The notes: a model not told the origin generated them from the sequence alone. DNA of 64,000 nt from Paenibacillus hunanensis (GCF_014645615.1 NZ_BMMB01000001.1:372001-436000), one strand, 5' to 3'. Shown: positions 41,838-50,613, numbered from the stretch's first letter. A program made the numbers and translations.

Positions 41838-42422
41838 TTGGTATTTTACGAATTCGAAAGCCAAAGAGAGCTACAAGAAATGGAAGCATTGGAACAGATG
41901 TATCAGCAAGCCATCATCTTATCGAAGCAACTTGGTAAAGCCATATCTGAAAAACGACCATTTTTGCCTGATAGTCTATCACCTGACCCCGTGGCATATC
42001 CGCCTTGCTTTATGAAAAAGTTTGAATTAGACGGGAGTCCAGTTTATCAATTCAACTATGAAGGGATGCTACCGCTATACTTTTCAGATAAAGCCTATGA
42101 AAATTCAATTCGTGATTACTATGTACAGGCAACAGTAGAAGCTCTTGCTGATCACAGACCTGAACCATTTAAAAATGCTATTGTTTATCTCTGTCATTAT
42201 TTTAGTGATTTGCGGATTCGTGACTTAGATAATCGCAATCGAAGGCATTTAATTAATGCACTTCGAGCGGCTCGTATTATCGAAGATGATAGCTGGAAAA
42301 AGATGTCGTTCATGGAATCTGGATACTTGGATCATCAGAAAAAGAATCGGCTTGAATTGTATGTCACTAGCAAAGAAAAAATGATTGATTTGTTGCATCA
42401 TGTGGATGAAATAAATGCTTGA
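41838..42422 (+). CDS. RusA-like nuclease-fold protein
   Basis: 194 residues; AAAGGAG at 41823-41829 best fits TTG 41838 (8-base spacing) rather than GTG 41829 or ATG 41832. The region VYLCHYFSDLRIRDLDNRNRRHLINALRAARIIEDDSWKKM has the RusA pattern of paired acidic residues (RDLDN...EDDS), typical of Holliday-junction resolvases of phage origin. The N-terminal 80 residues are unassigned. Confidence 0.55.
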   Translation: MVFYEFESQRELQEMEALEQMYQQAIILSKQLGKAISEKRPFLPDSLSPDPVAYPPCFMKKFELDGSPVYQFNYEGMLPLYFSDKAYENSIRDYYVQATVEALADHRPEPFKNAIVYLCHYFSDLRIRDLDNRNRRHLINALRAARIIEDDSWKKMSFMESGYLDHQKKNRLELYVTSKEKMIDLLHHVDEINA

Positions 42423-42475
42423 ATATCGGGTATATTTCCCCTGTTTTTGAGCACTAAGCAAAAATACCCGATATT
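42422..42475. repeat. 12-bp inverted repeat with 30-nt loop
   Basis: AATATCGGGTAT (42422-42433) and ATACCCGATATT (42464-42475) are perfect arms. No T run follows, so it is not an ordinary terminator. It opens the gap that precedes the relaxation protein gene. Confidence 0.6.
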
Positions 42476-42694
42476 TAAGCAGAGAAAGGTAGCTGGAATC
42501 CTTGCTATGACTGGGATCTCATGCACTTGGCAATACAGTTTTAAAGCGAGAGGTCATGGAGGGCTTCCGCTCAACTCAAGTTGAGGGGAAGGCTGGAATG
42601 ACCCGCGATTGCAGATAGTGTGTGACCCCAACGAAGGTGTAATAAGAGAGCAAAAAGGAGCGTTTAGAATTTCCAGCAAAAGAGGGGGAGGAGC
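42476..42694. other. Candidate oriT region
   Basis: A gene-free stretch upstream of a replication-relaxation protein. It holds a tight hairpin at 42564-42591 (CTTCCGCTCAACT / AGTTGAGGGGAAG, 12 of 13 pairs, 2-nt loop) and repeated GCTGGAAT (near 42492 and 42592) with an inverted TTTCCAGC near 42671. Hairpin plus short repeats beside mobilisation genes suggests a transfer origin; no nic site is recognised. Confidence 0.4.
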
Positions 42695-43741
42695 GTGCCG
42701 AAGCAGCGAGAATGGACGGAACGAGATGTGCAAATGTTGAGGGAGATGTATCGACTGCGAGAGATGACGAAGGAGCAGTTATTGCGGCGATATTTTAGCG
42801 GAGGGAAGGAAGGGTATGGGAGTAAACGGCTCCATGTGCTGAAGCAAGAGGGGCTGGTGATATCAGAGGTGCATGGGGCAAGAAAGAATGGACGAATGCT
42901 GCGTACCGCCTATTATCGTCTGACGGAGCAAGGGCTGCGGTTTCTACGAGAGAGAGGGGTGATTGAGGACTGCGGAGATCGGGCGCGCGATTTAAAGTGG
43001 AGTACGAAGCAGCGAGAGTTGATGCTGGATATGAATGAGCTGCACCTGAGTATGCCGGATATCGCATTTTCGGATTCGAGGGCAATCAAGCGAAAATACA
43101 GCATGAATCGTGGGGATCGCGTAGTCGGTGGATTTAATGTGGGAGAAGGAGACTATCTGGTTTACCTTCTGACTGCCAACGCACAGGAAGATACGCTGAT
43201 CAAAATCATTGAGGAAATACGCAAACCGAAACCGATTCAAGGACACCTGGTGTACGCAAAGAGCAGTGCCGTTAAACGCCATTTTGAACGCCTGTGTGAA
43301 CAGCAGAAGCTTGTCACGGGGGGAGTTCCCATGCATGTATTGTCATTGGATGCGCTTGGTGTTGGGATTACTCGACACTATATTCTATTGAACGGGTATA
43401 GCCATTTGCAGGAGCTGCTAGCGGATCACGGTAAGCTAAGTCGCGTGAAGGATCGGAGTAAATATGGATTTTGGTATGGAATGCGTCCACTCACCAGTAT
43501 AGAAGCTGCCGCTGCCCCTTATGTGATTGAGTTGCTTACAGGCAATATCCTGATGCTAAAGCGCTGTTTATCTGCGTATAACCGAGATCGTAGTGAGAGG
43601 GAAGGACGGCGAATACTGCTCATTTGCTGGGATACTGAAATAGAACTCTATAGGCAAGAGCTGATCATGCATACACATATTGACCTGCTCGGCATACCAC
43701 GCAGTGCCGTTGAAAGCCATTTTAAACGACTAGGAGGATAG
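42695..43741 (+). CDS. Replication-relaxation family protein (mobilisation)
   Basis: 348 residues from GTG 42695 after GGGGGAGGAG. The N-terminal winged helix (ERDVQMLREMYRLREMTKEQLLRRYF, KRLHVLKQEGLVI) matches the Replic_Relax (MobC-like) family of conjugative plasmids and ICEs. Members act at oriT or in plasmid relaxation. The C-terminal half is unassigned; no HUH motif is visible. First gene of the mobilisation block after the candidate oriT. Confidence 0.7.
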   Translation: MPKQREWTERDVQMLREMYRLREMTKEQLLRRYFSGGKEGYGSKRLHVLKQEGLVISEVHGARKNGRMLRTAYYRLTEQGLRFLRERGVIEDCGDRARDLKWSTKQRELMLDMNELHLSMPDIAFSDSRAIKRKYSMNRGDRVVGGFNVGEGDYLVYLLTANAQEDTLIKIIEEIRKPKPIQGHLVYAKSSAVKRHFERLCEQQKLVTGGVPMHVLSLDALGVGITRHYILLNGYSHLQELLADHGKLSRVKDRSKYGFWYGMRPLTSIEAAAAPYVIELLTGNILMLKRCLSAYNRDRSEREGRRILLICWDTEIELYRQELIMHTHIDLLGIPRSAVESHFKRLGG

Positions 43742-43746
43742 GAACG

Positions 43747-43914
43747 ATGGAAATGGATTACGATCATGAAGTTTCATGGCTCATTTCGGAGCCGACGATT
43801 TATTTGATGCATCGATTTACGCAGCCCGTCATCGTCTACGATTTCACCAGCCCCAGATTTACAGAGGATCATACACTGTCTGTTGATGCAGCTGATCCTA
43901 TGGACTGCGTATGA
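43747..43914 (+). CDS. Small hypothetical protein (55 aa)
   Basis: ATG 43747 follows AGGAGGATAGG, 5 bp after the previous stop, and overlaps the next start by ATGA, so it is well embedded in the operon. Acidic, Pro/His-containing sequence (MHRFTQPVIVYDFTSPRF). No family recognised. Confidence 0.6.
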   Translation: MEMDYDHEVSWLISEPTIYLMHRFTQPVIVYDFTSPRFTEDHTLSVDAADPMDCV

Positions 43915-44402
43915 TCCGGTTTGTATGGCTCGTGCTCAGCTTAGGTGGCTGGGCTTATTTGTATTCGCGTACGCCCGACTGGTCTGGTTGGTGGACATGG
44001 TTACCTGCGCTGGGAGCATTACTCGTGTATATGTATGGTTGGGTGCTGGAGCAGCGTAATCAGGTGCTAGTGTTTTTCACTTGCCTGTTGTGGAGTGGAG
44101 TAGCATTAGCGCTCAAAGGGCAGGTCTGGCTGATCAAGCAGCCGACCTTTCCGATCTCATCCGTAACTGGATTGCATGTGCTACTTGTGATCGGATTACT
44201 GGCATCGCTGTTTTTGACGTTTGCCAATCATCGCATGCAGCATAATTTAATGAATCGGCGTGGAAATGTTAGTAAACAGCAACTGGTGGTTGTCAAACCA
44301 ACTGTGTCTGACCGTTGGAAAGCCATTAAACGCGTGTTTACTCGCAGTAAAAGTACCGATATTCAACTGAATCTGGGAGAAGAAATCCCGATGAAGGAGT
44401 AA
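43911..44402 (+). CDS. Membrane partner of the coupling protein (163 aa)
   Basis: Four hydrophobic spans (FVWLVLSLGGWAYLY; WLPALGALLVYMYGWVL; VFFTCLLWSGVALAL; LHVLLVIGLLASLFLTF), then a basic cytoplasmic tail. The following VirD4-like ATPase starts its P-loop at residue 19 and has no membrane segments. This gene probably supplies the membrane anchor that other VirD4 proteins carry themselves. Confidence 0.6.
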   Translation: MIRFVWLVLSLGGWAYLYSRTPDWSGWWTWLPALGALLVYMYGWVLEQRNQVLVFFTCLLWSGVALALKGQVWLIKQPTFPISSVTGLHVLLVIGLLASLFLTFANHRMQHNLMNRRGNVSKQQLVVVKPTVSDRWKAIKRVFTRSKSTDIQLNLGEEIPMKE

Positions 44403-44407
44403 TGTGC

Positions 44408-46177
44408 ATGTCTTCAATTCAATTTGGTGGGAGTGATTTATTTACTCATATGCTGGCAGTGGGACCGACACGCTGCGGTAAAACAGCAACCCTGCTCAAG
44501 CCCATCATTTATCAGCTGCTGTTGATGAAAAAAAAGGGAGTACCCTTAGGACTTTCTGTAGTCGAACCTAAAGGCGATGTAGCGGCTATGGTAGCAGAAA
44601 TGGCTGGGGAAATGGATATGCCGTGTGTGCATGTTGATCCGACTTCTCCAACAAGTGCAAGGTTTCCAGTCATGAAGGGAGATGAGGACGATGTAGCTGA
44701 AGCTACTGTTACCGTGCTCAAGTCAATGTTTGGTAAACAGGAGGCATTCTTTGCAACCGTTCAAGAGCTGGCTGGACGCAATATTACCAAGCTTTTAAAA
44801 CGTCTTTACTTGGACGATGTGAATCTGGGCGATGTACTACGAACGATGCGTGATCAACGTGTGCTGGAGGATAAAGTGGCTGAGTTACGATTTAAGGAAG
44901 GCGAATCGGATTTAGTGCAGTTTTTCCAGTCGGAGCTATTAGGAGCGCAAAAAGAAAAATACCAACAATTCGTTATTGGTCTTCGAGCCCAATTGGAAAA
45001 CTTAGTCTCTAATCGTCACTTGGAGCCGATCTTGATGGGACAGTCTGATTTTGATATGGATGCACACTTTGCCAATGGAGGTATCCTTGCGATCAATACA
45101 GCGATGGGAAAATTACGCAAAGCAGGGGATGCTTTCGGACAGTTTGGAATCATGCACCTGCAATCAGGGACATTTAGGAGACCAGGGACAGAGCTTACAC
45201 GTATTCCGCATTTCATCCTTGCAGATGAGTATTCCCGGTATATTAATCCCGATGTAGAGCTTTTCTTGTCCATTGCTGCTGAATACCGAACAGCAGGATT
45301 TTTTGCAACACAATCGCTTGGTCAACTTGAGGTAGAGGCAGGTAAGGTCAGTGCTAAGGCTATGAAACAGGCAATATTAACAAGCTGCCGTAACAAAATC
45401 GCGTTTGGTGGTTTGGCATATCAAGATGCGCTGGAGTTCAGTCGTGAGTTTGGAAAGAAACAAATTATTAGTCGACAGAGTACCTTCAAACAGCAGCTCC
45501 TTGTCCCTAATCTACTACCAGAGACATATCGAGATACAGAGACTGAGGAAGATCGTATCTTTTATACACAGATGATGGATGGTTTACCCAAGTTTCACTA
45601 TGTAGCCAAGCTACTCCAAGATGGAACGCCATTACCGCCAAAGATCGGCAAGGGAAGATTTGTTCCTCATGACTGGAAAGAGCGCAGAGAGTGGGAAGTC
45701 CGTAAAAAGCAGTGGTCATTTAAATTTCATTTTAAACGCAAACGTGATCATCCCGTTTCAGATCAAGTGACTGAACACAAATCGGAATTTCAAGAAGAGG
45801 AGAAGCCGATCAGTTCGTCTAGGCTGACATTCATTCAAACAGAGCAGCCAATAGAACATTCGGATGTGGATGCCAATCTGGAACCACCGATACAAGAAAC
45901 TTCTCATATTCATGATCATTCGCAGGTCAAAGAAGAAGAGTCATTTGAAATGTATTTATTTACTTGGATATTGGACGAGTTAAAACTTCAATATAGCGAC
46001 AATGATATATGGGTTGAGGTCATTCAGCATCCAGAAGCGCAGGCAGTCTTTCAAATGCTATTTCAGTTGCATGGAAGTGAGAATCCAACATTAAATAAGT
46101 TACACCACGAGTTTCAGTCTCGTAAGGAGCAGGCTATAGCTGTACAACATGAAATTGAAGATGATCCATTCGAGTAA
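44408..46177 (+). CDS. VirD4/TraG-type coupling ATPase lacking its membrane domain
   Basis: 589 residues. AAGGAG lies 2 bases before ATG 44402 but 8 before ATG 44408, so 44408 is preferred. P-loop AVGPTRCGKTATLLKP at residues 17-32, LGLSVVEPKGDVAAM, Walker B HFILADEYSRY, FFATQSLGQLE and CRNKIAFGGL follow the VirD4/TraG order. The family recruits relaxase-DNA to the T4SS. The usual N-terminal membrane helices are missing; a variable acidic tail follows residue 450. Confidence 0.88.
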   Translation: MSSIQFGGSDLFTHMLAVGPTRCGKTATLLKPIIYQLLLMKKKGVPLGLSVVEPKGDVAAMVAEMAGEMDMPCVHVDPTSPTSARFPVMKGDEDDVAEATVTVLKSMFGKQEAFFATVQELAGRNITKLLKRLYLDDVNLGDVLRTMRDQRVLEDKVAELRFKEGESDLVQFFQSELLGAQKEKYQQFVIGLRAQLENLVSNRHLEPILMGQSDFDMDAHFANGGILAINTAMGKLRKAGDAFGQFGIMHLQSGTFRRPGTELTRIPHFILADEYSRYINPDVELFLSIAAEYRTAGFFATQSLGQLEVEAGKVSAKAMKQAILTSCRNKIAFGGLAYQDALEFSREFGKKQIISRQSTFKQQLLVPNLLPETYRDTETEEDRIFYTQMMDGLPKFHYVAKLLQDGTPLPPKIGKGRFVPHDWKERREWEVRKKQWSFKFHFKRKRDHPVSDQVTEHKSEFQEEEKPISSSRLTFIQTEQPIEHSDVDANLEPPIQETSHIHDHSQVKEEESFEMYLFTWILDELKLQYSDNDIWVEVIQHPEAQAVFQMLFQLHGSENPTLNKLHHEFQSRKEQAIAVQHEIEDDPFE

Positions 46178-46208
46178 TTCCCTCACTGATTATCAGTGAG
46201 GGAATTTA
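46178..46208 (+). terminator. Perfect 13-bp hairpin after virD4
   Basis: TTCCCTCACTGAT-TATCAGTGAGGGAA. The following T run is short, so it may act as a weak terminator or RNA-stability hairpin. Confidence 0.6.
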
Positions 46209-46247
46209 TATTGCTTTAAAACATCAACTAATGTGGAGGGTTTACCT

Positions 46248-47063
46248 ATGAGTGAAGAATTGAAACGTGTACTGATTGAAGGCTACGACGAAAGCAAATT
46301 ACAACAGAGCAGTTATGATGAGGGCTGGGCGCAGATTTATAGCGCGAAGCAGAACAATTTAATCTTACAAGCCGAACTCATCGGGATGGAAGTGAAGCTC
46401 GATAAACTTTGCGGCATTGTCCAGGTGGGTGATGTGCGTGGGTTAATTCCGCAGGATTATTCAGGTAGTGATGTCCATGCATTTCGTCGTATGCTTGGTG
46501 AACCAGTTGCATTTAAGATCGTTTCTTATGATCGCGAAGGCGAAACTTTCGTCGCTTCCCGTGCAGCAGCGATTGAACACATGGAATCCAGCACTTGGAA
46601 GTGGCTGGAGCTAAATGCAGTCATCACAGCAGTCGTTCGCACCGTATACACTAAATACATGATGGTCGATATCGGAGGGATCGAGGTCGAGCTGCCGGTT
46701 AAGGAGTTTGCCTACGGTTGGACAGAGGATTTACGCGATCTAGTGGATATTGGTGATCATTTCAAAGTCAAAGTAACTGCGTTGGACAAAGAATTGAAGC
46801 AAGTTACAATCAGCAAGAAAGCATTAGACACGAGTCCGTGGCCAGCTTGCAGCAAGCGCTATAATGTTCGTGGTGAATACATTGGGCGAGTGTCTGGTAT
46901 TGCGGAGTATGGCGTATTCGTCAATCTGGAGCGTGGAGTGGACGCGCTTGTCCGGCACATGCCGTTTGATCGAGTAAAGGTGGGCGATAAAGTGCCAGTA
47001 CGGATCATTAATATTGATCTAAAAAAGATGCAAATTTTTGCTCAAATTACTCGTAAACGCTGA
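46248..47063 (+). CDS. S1-domain RNA-binding protein
   Basis: 271 residues from ATG 46248 (TGGAGGG 7 bases upstream). Contains S1/OB repeats; the clearest is RYNVRGEYIGRVSGIAEYGVFVNLERGVDALVRH at about 200-235 with KVGDKVPVRIINID after it. An earlier repeat covers about 125-180 (NAVITAVVRTVYTKYMMVDIGG). S1 proteins bind RNA or single-stranded nucleic acid; similar genes occur in Firmicute conjugative elements. Role unknown, possibly translation or transfer control. Confidence 0.75.
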   Translation: MSEELKRVLIEGYDESKLQQSSYDEGWAQIYSAKQNNLILQAELIGMEVKLDKLCGIVQVGDVRGLIPQDYSGSDVHAFRRMLGEPVAFKIVSYDREGETFVASRAAAIEHMESSTWKWLELNAVITAVVRTVYTKYMMVDIGGIEVELPVKEFAYGWTEDLRDLVDIGDHFKVKVTALDKELKQVTISKKALDTSPWPACSKRYNVRGEYIGRVSGIAEYGVFVNLERGVDALVRHMPFDRVKVGDKVPVRIINIDLKKMQIFAQITRKR

Positions 47064-47076
47064 GGAGGGCAACGGT

Positions 47077-47790
47077 ATGGAAGATCATTATGGAGATCGG
47101 GCAATGTCCCGATCTCCTTTTTCGTTATCGCATGAGTGGGAATGGCAGCCGGTACAAGTGGACAAAGACAAATCTGGTTACGCTCCGCTCCGACTACCAA
47201 TGGAGGAGGTTGGGTTACAAGCGATCGGGGCGATCGGGTGTATCGGCAGCGTGCAGCTTGGACGTTTATTTGCCTGGAAGCGTCCGCACATTCGGCGTAT
47301 GCTAGCTGAGCATAAATTGGTGCAACACCAGCTCAGGAAGAACCGAACAACGATCCCAGTATTTACGTTAGGACCAAGAGCGATTCAACTGTTTAATCCT
47401 CACCAGCAGCTGAATAGTTGGTGTAACTGGAGTGTATCTGATGTATTGAGTAAGCTCGTATTTTTTCAATTTTCGTGTGCGCTACATGAGAAGCAGAAAG
47501 GGTTTCAGATTCATCCAGCAGCTGCACCTTTCACAGGTAAAGTACAAATGGGGGAGCATATGCGGTACGTGCTGATTCTTCGGGGGCAGGAAACTAGCGC
47601 TATTGAAAGGGAACTGCGGCGTAGTCAGTTGCCAGTAATCGTTATTGGAGAAAGTTTGCAAGAGATTGATCCGTTAAATCACGTTTTAACGACAGCACAT
47701 GCATTACAGGATCATGATCTGCGTCAAGACTACACGTTTTACCGTCAAAAAGACGGGATTTGGCAACGTAAAGTAACTTTAGTTGAATAA
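47077..47790 (+). CDS. Second replication-relaxation-like protein
   Basis: 237 residues; ATG 47077 has GAGGAGGG upstream. Winged-helix part (VGLQAIGAIGCIGSVQLGRLFAWKRPHIRRMLAEHKLVQ) resembles the N-terminus of the 42695 product and the Replic_Relax family. The remainder (HMRYVLILRG, LPVIVIGESLQE) parallels the middle of that protein. Probably a mobilisation partner or a diverged paralogue. Confidence 0.55.
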   Translation: MEDHYGDRAMSRSPFSLSHEWEWQPVQVDKDKSGYAPLRLPMEEVGLQAIGAIGCIGSVQLGRLFAWKRPHIRRMLAEHKLVQHQLRKNRTTIPVFTLGPRAIQLFNPHQQLNSWCNWSVSDVLSKLVFFQFSCALHEKQKGFQIHPAAAPFTGKVQMGEHMRYVLILRGQETSAIERELRRSQLPVIVIGESLQEIDPLNHVLTTAHALQDHDLRQDYTFYRQKDGIWQRKVTLVE

Positions 47791-48024
47791 TATCTTATAG
47801 ACCGTCTCAATTATGCTAAAATAGGTATAATTTTGTTTTATCTAAAATATATTTTATATTAGAGGTAGTAACAAATATGTGTCCTCACGACTCTACAACA
47901 TGATAATCAAATAGAGAATAGAAATAGAAACAAGTTTTAAAAAAATCGCCAATATTTGTTGCTTCTAAAAATTAGCTACTCACAGAACTGCTTGAAGTTT
48001 ATTTTTACATTTAAATTAAAACTA

Positions 48025-48066
48025 AAAAAGACGAACTCTTCCAATTTAAGGAGGGTTCGTCTTTTC
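48025..48066. terminator. Bidirectional terminator between convergent genes
   Basis: AAAAAGACGAAC...CC pairs with GG...GTTCGTCTTTT. A/T runs on both sides serve the plus-strand gene ending at 47790 and the minus-strand dGTPase. The rest of 47791-48158 is AT-rich with no gene seen. Confidence 0.75.
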
Positions 48067-48158
48067 ATATCAACTGTAGAAAAGAACATAAATAATATTC
48101 AAATAGTAAAGAAGTGACTTGAAGTTGTTAATATCAAATAATAACTAATTAATAAATT

Positions 48159-49484
48159 TTAATCTAAATCATATATCGACCCTGCCAAACTTCCATACAA
48201 TTCTTGATAAAGTTTTTCTGCATAAGAATCAGTCATACCCGATATATAATCAGCAATAAATCGTAGCCATTTTGGATCCTCTTTCTTACAATCTACATCA
48301 TCCAAACCATCTAACCAACTTGAAGGGATTATCGACTTCCCATTGTAAAAAAAAGCTTCCCATAACTTATTGATGATATTCTCACCACGTTGTTGTAGAC
48401 GCTGCACTCGCAAATCTTTGACTAAAGTTACCCATGCCAATTTCTTTAGAATAATCATTTTTCTTTTCAGTTTAGTGTCTTCAGAATTGTTACCATTTAC
48501 AAATGTAACTTTAAACCAATTATCTTCCTCAATAATTCCAACCTGTTTAATAAAATTATTTACTGAAGAAGCTTTGTTTTCTTTACGAGTGAGAGAATCA
48601 TTTTTGCCTAATTTTTCATAAGTTTTTTCCCAATCACCTAGAAATTCTTTAACAGTTGAATTTACTTCAGAATCAATATCAACATTTTCCCAAATTTTAG
48701 GATCCTTTTTTTTCGAATCTGCAACTTCGTTGGTGACATACTTAATTAATCTTTCGCTGAGCAGGAAAGTCTCCGTCATTTGTATTTTGCCCGCACGTAT
48801 TCCATCTTCGATGTCATGCGAAGAGTAGGCAATATCGTCACTTAAGTCCATAAGTTGAGCCTCAATAGTTGCTTTAGTATTCGGCATATTCCATTCTTTG
48901 CGAATGCTTGAAATTGTAGACCACTCACTATCGTAAAGTCCTTTTAACGAATCTCTCTTAAGTTCATAAGGATATTTATTAATTGCTAATAAAGTTGCTG
49001 CTGTTAAATTAAGTCCATTATAATTTGCACTTCTTTTTTCTAAATGCATGAGTAAACGGAAATTCTGAGCGTTCCCCTCAAAAAATAAATTGTAATCTTT
49101 TAATTTTTCATTAAGGTCATGTTCACCTTTATGACCAAAAGGAGGATGACCAATATCATGTGCTAAAGCTGCACATTCTACAACTAAAGGATCAATAGTT
49201 AAGCCCGGCTCGTCATTTTTTTTTAAAACAGGATCGTCTTTTAACTTATTTGCTATACTTCTTGCAATTTGAGCTACTTCCAAAGAATGCGTTAGTCGAG
49301 TTCTATAGTAATCACCAGAACCAGCACCAAAAACTTGTGACTTACCTTGAAGACGTCTAAAAGTAGGGGAATGTATTAAACGACCATAATCTCTTTCAAA
49401 TGAAGATCGAGTATCTAATGAGTCTCTACCAGAACTATCTTCATCAAACTGACGTCTTATCCTTACATCTTTAAATTCAGTCAT
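48159..49484 (-). CDS. dGTPase-like HD-domain triphosphohydrolase (antiphage candidate)
   Basis: 441 residues; AGGAGG 4 bases before ATG 49484 sets the start. Dgt pattern: RDYGRLIHSPTFRRLQGKSQVF, RTRLTHSLEVAQIARSIA, ECAALAHDIGHPPFGHKGEHDL (HD metal residues), YNGLNLTAATLLAI, MDLSDDIAYSSHDIEDGI. These enzymes cleave dGTP to deoxyguanosine and triphosphate; several protect bacteria by starving phage replication. It is reversed relative to its neighbours and distinctly AT-rich, so likely inserted cargo. Confidence 0.85.
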   Translation of the reverse strand: MTEFKDVRIRRQFDEDSSGRDSLDTRSSFERDYGRLIHSPTFRRLQGKSQVFGAGSGDYYRTRLTHSLEVAQIARSIANKLKDDPVLKKNDEPGLTIDPLVVECAALAHDIGHPPFGHKGEHDLNEKLKDYNLFFEGNAQNFRLLMHLEKRSANYNGLNLTAATLLAINKYPYELKRDSLKGLYDSEWSTISSIRKEWNMPNTKATIEAQLMDLSDDIAYSSHDIEDGIRAGKIQMTETFLLSERLIKYVTNEVADSKKKDPKIWENVDIDSEVNSTVKEFLGDWEKTYEKLGKNDSLTRKENKASSVNNFIKQVGIIEEDNWFKVTFVNGNNSEDTKLKRKMIILKKLAWVTLVKDLRVQRLQQRGENIINKLWEAFFYNGKSIIPSSWLDGLDDVDCKKEDPKWLRFIADYISGMTDSYAEKLYQELYGSLAGSIYDLD

Positions 49485-49519
49485 AGGGCCTCCTAGGTAA
49501 ATCAAGATGGAATATAAGT

Positions 49520-49548
49520 ATTTTAATTACTGATTTACCAAATATCAA
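49520..49548 (-). promoter_or_regulatory. Promoter of the dGTPase-like gene
   Basis: On the minus strand TTGATA (49548-49543), 17-bp spacer, TAAAAT (49525-49520), about 36 bp before the start codon. Gives the cargo gene its own expression. Confidence 0.65.
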
Positions 49549-49581
49549 CTTAAATATATGGTGGGATATTAATTTTAGTTC

Positions 49582-49610
49582 TTGCTTTTTTTAATTGAGA
49601 AACTTAATAT
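49582..49610 (+). promoter_or_regulatory. Promoter of leader RNA copy 1
   Basis: TTGCTT (49582-49587), 17-bp spacer, TAATAT (49605-49610), about 18 bp upstream of the conserved RNA block. Confidence 0.5.
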
Positions 49611-49627
49611 AAGTTTAAAGATCAATA

Positions 49628-49879
49628 CTTATACTCCCTTTATGCTGGAGACAAAGTAAATGTGTGTACGACCCTCGATCCTGCTGACTTATTGTAAGAT
49701 AAGGAAGAGTGAGGTAAAAGCAGGCAAAAAGTTATTGTCCGTCACTCCCATTTGCTGGAGACAAGGAACAGAGTACCGAAAGGCTCTCCAAAAGTTATTG
49801 TTATTCTATGCAAACAAGCAAATAAACGTATACAAAGCCGATTTTAGCAGAGTTTCATTCTGCCGGAATCGGCTTTTTT
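49628..49879 (+). ncRNA. Duplicated structured leader RNA, copy 1
   Basis: About 250 nt, near-identical to 60671-60927. It contains two related modules of form ACTCCC...GCTGGAGACAA (about 49632 and 49743), each able to form a CTCC/GGAG hairpin. A CCTGCT/AGCAGG stem encloses a variable hairpin (CTTAT/ATAAG here). A GAGTACCGAAAGGCTC hairpin follows. It ends in a strong terminator: AAAGCCGATT...GCAGA pairs with TCTGC...AATCGGCTTTTTT. It leads into a Spo0E-like gene. I recognise no known riboswitch class. Confidence 0.75.
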
Positions 49880-49912
49880 GCGTTTAAATTAAAAGCCGAA
49901 AGGATGATCTAC

Positions 49913-50083
49913 ATGTTGTTGGGACTAAAAGAAATTGAGGAAGAGATCGAGGATGTGCGTAATCAGATGCATGGCTTGGCTGAATTAAAAGGTTTTCTCG
50001 ATCCTCTCGTTATCGAGAAGTCGCAAGAACTGGATCAGCTGTTAAATCGGTATCATTTTCAGAAAGTGAATACGTTAGCTTAA
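49913..50083 (+). CDS. Spo0E-like aspartyl-phosphate phosphatase (56 aa)
   Basis: ATG 49913 follows AAAGGATG. The sequence has the Spo0E family pattern: a first helix with IEEEIEDVRNQMHGLAE, then SQELDQLLNRY, the SQELD signature whose Asp contacts phospho-Spo0A. Length (56) is normal for the family. Spo0E-type enzymes dephosphorylate Spo0A and delay sporulation. It is transcribed through the structured leader RNA at 49628-49879. Confidence 0.85.
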   Translation: MLLGLKEIEEEIEDVRNQMHGLAELKGFLDPLVIEKSQELDQLLNRYHFQKVNTLA

Positions 50084-50120
50084 ACGATGATTGCATGTAT
50101 CCATGTGAGCATCGTTTTTT
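50083..50120 (+). terminator. Intrinsic terminator
   Basis: AACGATG...TGCATG pairs with CATGTG...CATCGTT, then six T. It lies 33 nt before the next start. Confidence 0.75.
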
Positions 50121-50152
50121 AATTTCAAATTTGAAAAGGATAGGTGAAGAAG

Positions 50153-50593
50153 ATGAACAAACAAACGAATACTCAAGGTGCAGCAATTCCTGAGCAAGTA
50201 GAAGCAACTCCATTCGAAGCATTATTGCCTGAATTGCGTGTAGCTCTAGCACTGCTAGATGATGTGTATCTAGCTGCTGATCCGAAGTTTAAAGGGGAAG
50301 TATTCAATGTTTGGCAGTCGTTAAATGGTCTGGTAAACAAGCATAGTTCTCCAGAAGAACAGCGAGATCAAGAGCCTATTCCTTATGTTATGACGACGAT
50401 CAATGAGATGTTTGAAACCATTGATCCAGCTGCAACGGAGGATGCTCAAATCGCTGCATCGAGTACAGCCTTTGCACTTGGTATGTACGTTGCGGAAACA
50501 TTTGGGCTTAGTCAGAAGGAGACTATTTTGGATAGTCTTGTCGTCATGATCCAGGCAGGTATGAGCAATGTGACTGAGGATACTAGCCATTAA
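50153..50593 (+). CDS. Hypothetical helical protein (146 aa)
   Basis: ATG 50153 with ATAGGTG upstream. Mostly helical acidic protein (LLPELRVALALLDDVYLAADP, AASSTAFALGMYVAETFGLSQKE). No signal or motif recognised. It heads the operon with the SWIM and CHC2 zinc proteins and SSB. Confidence 0.6.
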   Translation: MNKQTNTQGAAIPEQVEATPFEALLPELRVALALLDDVYLAADPKFKGEVFNVWQSLNGLVNKHSSPEEQRDQEPIPYVMTTINEMFETIDPAATEDAQIAASSTAFALGMYVAETFGLSQKETILDSLVVMIQAGMSNVTEDTSH

Positions 50594-50613
50594 AAAAACG
50601 AGAGGATGATTGT

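Noticed and set aside
42695..43741. Calling the 42695 product the ICE relaxase outright
   Set aside because: The winged helix fits the replication-relaxation family, but no HUH or catalytic Tyr motif is visible by eye; recorded as a mobilisation protein only.
49660..49887. 75-codon ORF within the first leader RNA
   Set aside because: The equivalent frame in copy 2 is not kept open; conservation is at RNA-fold level, and the ORF runs through the terminator.
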